DNA of 64,000 nt from Vibrio penaeicida (GTDB taxonomy: Bacteria > Pseudomonadota > Gammaproteobacteria > Enterobacterales > Vibrionaceae): positions 1 through 64,000 of the forward strand of contig NZ_JAUYVM010000026.1 of the NCBI RefSeq assembly GCF_030689305.1. The letters run 5' to 3'. Below are positions 61,501 through 64,000 of this stretch, piece by piece. Position 1 is the first letter of the stretch, and the number at the start of each line of letters is the position of its first letter. Below the pieces are notes generated by a model. That model worked only from the letters and a program-made list of their open reading frames with translations, ran no database searches and was not told where the DNA came from. Both the position numbers and the translations under genes were made by a program.

Positions 61501-63420
61501 AATCAACTCCTTCCCGTGTTTGAGCAAGCCGGTTCGCTTCGATTTGGACAAAAAGAACGCGCGACAGCTTGGATGTGGCTTATTGCCCAAGAACGCAAAG
61601 ATCTTTCTGGTTGGAAGGCGAAAGCAAATAACGCGAATTTGCTTAAAACGCACTTACAATCGCCCGATGCGTACCAACAGCTGCAAAAGGAATTGGAGCC
61701 CAATCTCGCTCAGTTTGGGCGTGGCGTACTCACTGATGCCAGTGACTATTTGATTCAGCTCCTAGCTAAATCGGACGATCGAATTGAAGTCAGCCGTGAT
61801 GCGATGGAGTTATGTGATGACTATTTACAATTCCGCCGCAGCTTGGGCTGGAGCGCTAGTGAAGTGGCACCAGAAGTCAGCATGCAAGATCACCTTCAAT
61901 GGCTGACAGCCTACACAGATCAGCAAAGCCGTGGAGAAGCATTTGTCGTTGAAGCGGCTGCGATAGCAGTTTGGAAAGAGCAACCTGAACCTTCCCTTAG
62001 CCCTGTTGAATTTTCACTGACTTGTGAGGTGGAAGGGTTATTGGGTGAACATGGAAATCTAGAGCAAGGTAAGTTGAGCTTGGTTCTAGACGATTTTCTG
62101 CAGCGCTGCGAACTTCACCGTAGTATTACGATTCCGCAATTTGAGTCGTACCTCAATAAGAGAGCTGAATTGCTGCAAGAAGCGAAATCAGACTTCCGAC
62201 TTGGCGAATTCAAACCAAGACCGCTTACCTCTTTTGTCCGTAACAAGCTGATCAGTGAGAGTTACCTTCCGCTGATTGGTGACAACTTTGCCAAGCAAAT
62301 GGGTACGGTTGGAGAAAATAAGCGTACCGATTTGATGGGGATGCTGCTTCTTATTTCTCCTCCGGGTTATGGTAAAACCACCTTGATCGAGTATGTGGCG
62401 CATAAGTTGGGCTTGGTCTTTATGAAGATCAATGGTCCGTCGATTGGGCATCAAGTTACATCGCTTGATCCTCGTGATGCACCCGATCAAAATGCCGCTC
62501 GAGAGATTGAGAAGATCAACCTCGCGTTTGAAATGGGGAACAACGTTCTTCTTTATCTCGACGACATTCAGCACACCCATCCCGAATTCTTGCAGAAATT
62601 CATATCTCTGTGTGATGGAACAAGGCGAATTGAAGGCACGTGGCGTGGGGAAACAAAGACCTACGATATGCGTGGCAAGAAGTTCTCAGTCGTGATGGCC
62701 GGTAACCCATACACGGAATCTGGCGATATGTTCCGAATCCCAGATATGCTGGCAAACCGTGCAGACATCTACAACCTAGGTGACATGTTATCGGATCAGA
62801 AAGAGGCGTTTGAACTCAGTTTTGTCGAGAACTCGCTGACTTCTCACCCTGTTCTTGCTCCACTGGCGACCCGTGATCTGAACGACTTGTATCGCTTTGT
62901 ACGAATGGCGAATGGTGAAGGCATTCCATTGAGTGATATGTCTCACACCTACTCTGCGACTGAGTCTTCTGAAATCGTATCGACTTTGCAAAAGCTGCTT
63001 ACTGTGCAGCAAACCGTACTAAAAGTTAACCAACAATACATCGCGTCTGCCGCTACCGCGGATCAATACCGTGTAGAACCACCATTTAAGTTGCAAGGTT
63101 CTTATCGAAACATGAATAAGTTGGCAGAGAAGATCTCATCGGTGATGACCGAAGAAGAACTTCAAACACTTTTGCAAGATCACTATCAGGGTGAAGCCCA
63201 AACACTGACAAACGGCACCGAAGAAAACTTGCTGAAATTGGCAGAACTTCGTGGCGGAATGACACAAGAGCAACAAGCTCGCTGGAATGAGATCAGAGAA
63301 GGCTATCAGCGGAACCAGTTGATGGGAGATTCTGAAGATAGGGCAGGGCAGGTTGTACAACAACTCGCCGCGCTTAACCAAACAATGAGTCGCGTCACTC
63401 AAGGATTAGGAGATAAATAG
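58549..63420 (+). CDS. Giant protein with C-terminal AAA+ ATPase domain
   Basis: A 1623-residue soluble protein. Databases tend to name such proteins DNA repair ATPase, but I know of no proof of that role. The N-terminal 450 residues are strand-rich (DFDWIETTRDDH; YSLYPDGRLLVFQLSENAE) and may form a propeller-like sensor. Residues about 480-860 are helical and coiled-coil rich. A C-terminal AAA+ domain (about 1240-1520) carries a P-loop (SPPGYGKTT, 1270-1278), Walker B (LLYLDD, 1334-1339), a sensor-1 type Asn in MAGNPYTES, and FRIPDMLANRADIYNLGD. This resembles MoxR-like ATPases. The start at 58549 (MSETTQQ) has AAAGG ahead. It is followed without a gap by a PLD-type gene. Confidence 0.82.
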   Translation: MSETTQQAVTEGGAYEVLKSRLSQQGSKLKDISQQFNQQRQQVFGGQELSLIGKANVQTEARCVPVDMAQVNQQLLFGYEVHVGMKSQPALEDVFGLYQLHENDGTFRIEPISLKESFLSEPRFVHEFTELFTYYQDAKLAQISRQESTLYIAFQIGMRAEDRKVFRFQLNKHSIEYIDSLGHTSLEAATQHDFDWIETTRDDHVLGKYPHVSIKDKLFVECVGGDLTIKVEDNTEEGKGIYREEVDDPHQSVADASIAYAFIGDLIALRVLPNREKQERYFLYNPLNQAVTRADALGVSAKELPEEHGILYSHGFVLANGESKHFDMPWEDLKFFQKIASPNGEDLMYIFFNMVKGYYVVYTYNMIEKQFSAPMESHGYSLYPDGRLLVFQLSENAEASTIHPMRIWETPYSTPDYYSRHSAKSDASSPLFNLGNAELVRALSSVLSICHFASTEEVTQAAYEALLKQCQATLDHYHWLAHDYALGLGDAIQEVMSTSDKIIDEFAKVQQLQVHALHALEQESDAVTALIGKVKLAPKDQAASLLTLLSEVKAQVGNTMALRQHHYINTLKVDELLSSLDEQRQYLNLQLLDLLQDEKAYQPFKKQIQSVEEQLETVEKTSDIQDLQEQVEQLRSELQLVTEEVTDIETEDPTQSTRILDMTTEVSSMLNAVSAKLRNKNSGLRSDEAKAEFGAQFKLLAQSVNSGMEQATTPDECDNQLAKLIGQLEKLESRFADFDEFLGEIYTKRDEIQSTLENHKQQLVSAQQRRIQNLLQAANVTFNSIEKRVARFDDVAGLNSYFATDTMVMKLRQLSDSIRDLGDSVKADSVDAKLKSVQDQSLRSLRDNQDIFEDGGKILRLGKHRFSVNQQPLDITLVEHAGELNTHISGTDFYQSIEDEEFLALQNISKLDVASETDTIYRAEYLSYLILHSAMSLADDFDVDALLAARKSGQLLSLVQRFSAPRYKEGYVKGIHDHDAEKILNQLLPVFEQAGSLRFGQKERATAWMWLIAQERKDLSGWKAKANNANLLKTHLQSPDAYQQLQKELEPNLAQFGRGVLTDASDYLIQLLAKSDDRIEVSRDAMELCDDYLQFRRSLGWSASEVAPEVSMQDHLQWLTAYTDQQSRGEAFVVEAAAIAVWKEQPEPSLSPVEFSLTCEVEGLLGEHGNLEQGKLSLVLDDFLQRCELHRSITIPQFESYLNKRAELLQEAKSDFRLGEFKPRPLTSFVRNKLISESYLPLIGDNFAKQMGTVGENKRTDLMGMLLLISPPGYGKTTLIEYVAHKLGLVFMKINGPSIGHQVTSLDPRDAPDQNAAREIEKINLAFEMGNNVLLYLDDIQHTHPEFLQKFISLCDGTRRIEGTWRGETKTYDMRGKKFSVVMAGNPYTESGDMFRIPDMLANRADIYNLGDMLSDQKEAFELSFVENSLTSHPVLAPLATRDLNDLYRFVRMANGEGIPLSDMSHTYSATESSEIVSTLQKLLTVQQTVLKVNQQYIASAATADQYRVEPPFKLQGSYRNMNKLAEKISSVMTEEELQTLLQDHYQGEAQTLTNGTEENLLKLAELRGGMTQEQQARWNEIREGYQRNQLMGDSEDRAGQVVQQLAALNQTMSRVTQGLGDK

Positions 63421-64000
63421 GTGAATAGGGAACAACTGCACGAACTGCTTAAGTCATCGATTGAAGATCACCGCTTGGATGATTCTGAGAGGCGTGAACT
63501 TAACGACAAGTTAAGTAATGCCGATCTCAAACAGGAAGAACGCTCATTCCTACGCAATCAAAGTTTTAAACTGGCTCATCAAAATATCAATGACGGCGCC
63601 GATGCCAGCAGCATCGTACGCTGGCTTGAAAAGACCATCAAGGTGCTGGACAACGCAAAATCGGATGCGGGTGGTGATTTAGTTGGGTGCTGGTTTTCTC
63701 CCGGACGTTCTTGTGCGGAAGGGATCATTAAGCAGCTTAACCAAGCTCGTCACATGATTGATATCTGCGTCTTTACCATTGCAGACGACGAATTGACGAA
63801 GTACATCATCAAAGCCCATCAACGTGGTGTAAAAGTTCGAGTTGTGACAGACAACGATAAGATCTTTGATAAGGGTAACGATGTGAATTATTTGGTGGAG
63901 AAAGGTGTGGAAGTGAAGGTTGATACCACTTCTTATCATATGCATCATAAATTTGCGATTTTCGACGGTGTTCGCTTGTTAAATGGCAGTTTCAATTGGA
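63421..64000 (+). CDS. Phospholipase D-like (HKD) protein, 3'-truncated by window edge
   Basis: The frame opens with GTG at 63421, the base after the ATPase stop, with AGGAG 8 bases ahead, and runs to the window end (193 residues visible). The N-terminal 75 residues are helical and charged (EDHRLDDSERRELNDKLSNAD). A PLD fold follows: WFSPGRSCAEGIIKQLNQARHMIDICVFTIADDEL and then HxKx4D at 175-182 (HHKFAIFD) with GSFNW after it. Single-HKD proteins of this type (Nuc-like) are nucleases or phosphodiesterases that dimerise. Whether a second HKD follows lies outside the window. The tight coupling suggests joint action with the AAA+ protein. Confidence 0.85.
   Translation, partial: MNREQLHELLKSSIEDHRLDDSERRELNDKLSNADLKQEERSFLRNQSFKLAHQNINDGADASSIVRWLEKTIKVLDNAKSDAGGDLVGCWFSPGRSCAEGIIKQLNQARHMIDICVFTIADDELTKYIIKAHQRGVKVRVVTDNDKIFDKGNDVNYLVEKGVEVKVDTTSYHMHHKFAIFDGVRLLNGSFNW

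Overview
The window is chromosomal DNA of a Vibrionaceae gammaproteobacterium, almost certainly genus Vibrio. The support is gene content and order: tkt-epd-pgk-fbaA-mscS, argO/argP, serA-rpiA, the fau-6S RNA-zapA block, rpoE-rseABC-lepA-lepB-rnc-era-recO-pdxJ-acpS, the vpvABC-like diguanylate cyclase operon beside a VarS/BarA hybrid kinase, rlmD-relA-mazG-pyrG-eno-ftsB-ispD-ispF-truD-surE-pcm-nlpD-rpoS and mutS. Most of the window is dense core genome and I saw no tRNA, rRNA, IS transposase, prophage or CRISPR array.

Layout. 1-7.0 kb: carbon metabolism (partial transketolase, erythrose-4-phosphate dehydrogenase, phosphoglycerate kinase, class II aldolase) and the MscS channel. 7.1-12.3 kb: a YbaK-type deacylase, the divergent ArgO exporter/ArgP regulator pair, YggE, SerA and RpiA. 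12.4-16.7 kb: formyl-THF cyclo-ligase, 6S RNA, ZapA, YgfB and two ubiquinone hydroxylases. 16.8-20.2 kb: a YtfK-like small protein, a gene-poor 540-base gap with a candidate sRNA, a second YbaK protein, YgfZ, SdhE-YgfX and a MITE-like palindrome. 20.2-31.4 kb: NadB, the sigma-E operon with its anti-sigma system, signal peptidase, RNase III, Era, RecO, PdxJ, AcpS. 31.5-37.6 kb: c-di-GMP/biofilm operon and the VarS-like kinase. 37.8-52.0 kb: RlmD, RelA, MazG, PyrG, Eno, FtsB, MEP isoprenoid genes, TruD, SurE, Pcm, NlpD, RpoS. 52.1-64.0 kb: a lipoprotein, MutS, then an accessory cluster.

Many genes fall into a few linked themes. One is glycolysis/pentose phosphate/serine metabolism, with LacI/PurR-type operator sequences in front of fbaA and serA. 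Another is global stress and growth control: sigma-E and its anti-sigma proteins, 6S RNA, RelA, MazG, RpoS, VarS and YtfK. A third is envelope and cell division: ZapA, FtsB, NlpD and LepB.

The most unusual part is the right end (55.7-64 kb). A four-gene same-strand cluster encodes a YqiJ/NfeD-like membrane protein, a 717-residue flotillin (YqiK-like), a 1623-residue protein with a C-terminal AAA+ ATPase domain behind long sensor-like and coiled-coil regions, and a phospholipase-D-fold (HKD) protein cut by the window edge. It sits directly beyond mutS, next to the rpoS-mutS interval that is known to be variable in enterobacteria. It is the best candidate here for an undescribed membrane-associated stress or defence system; its function is inference only.
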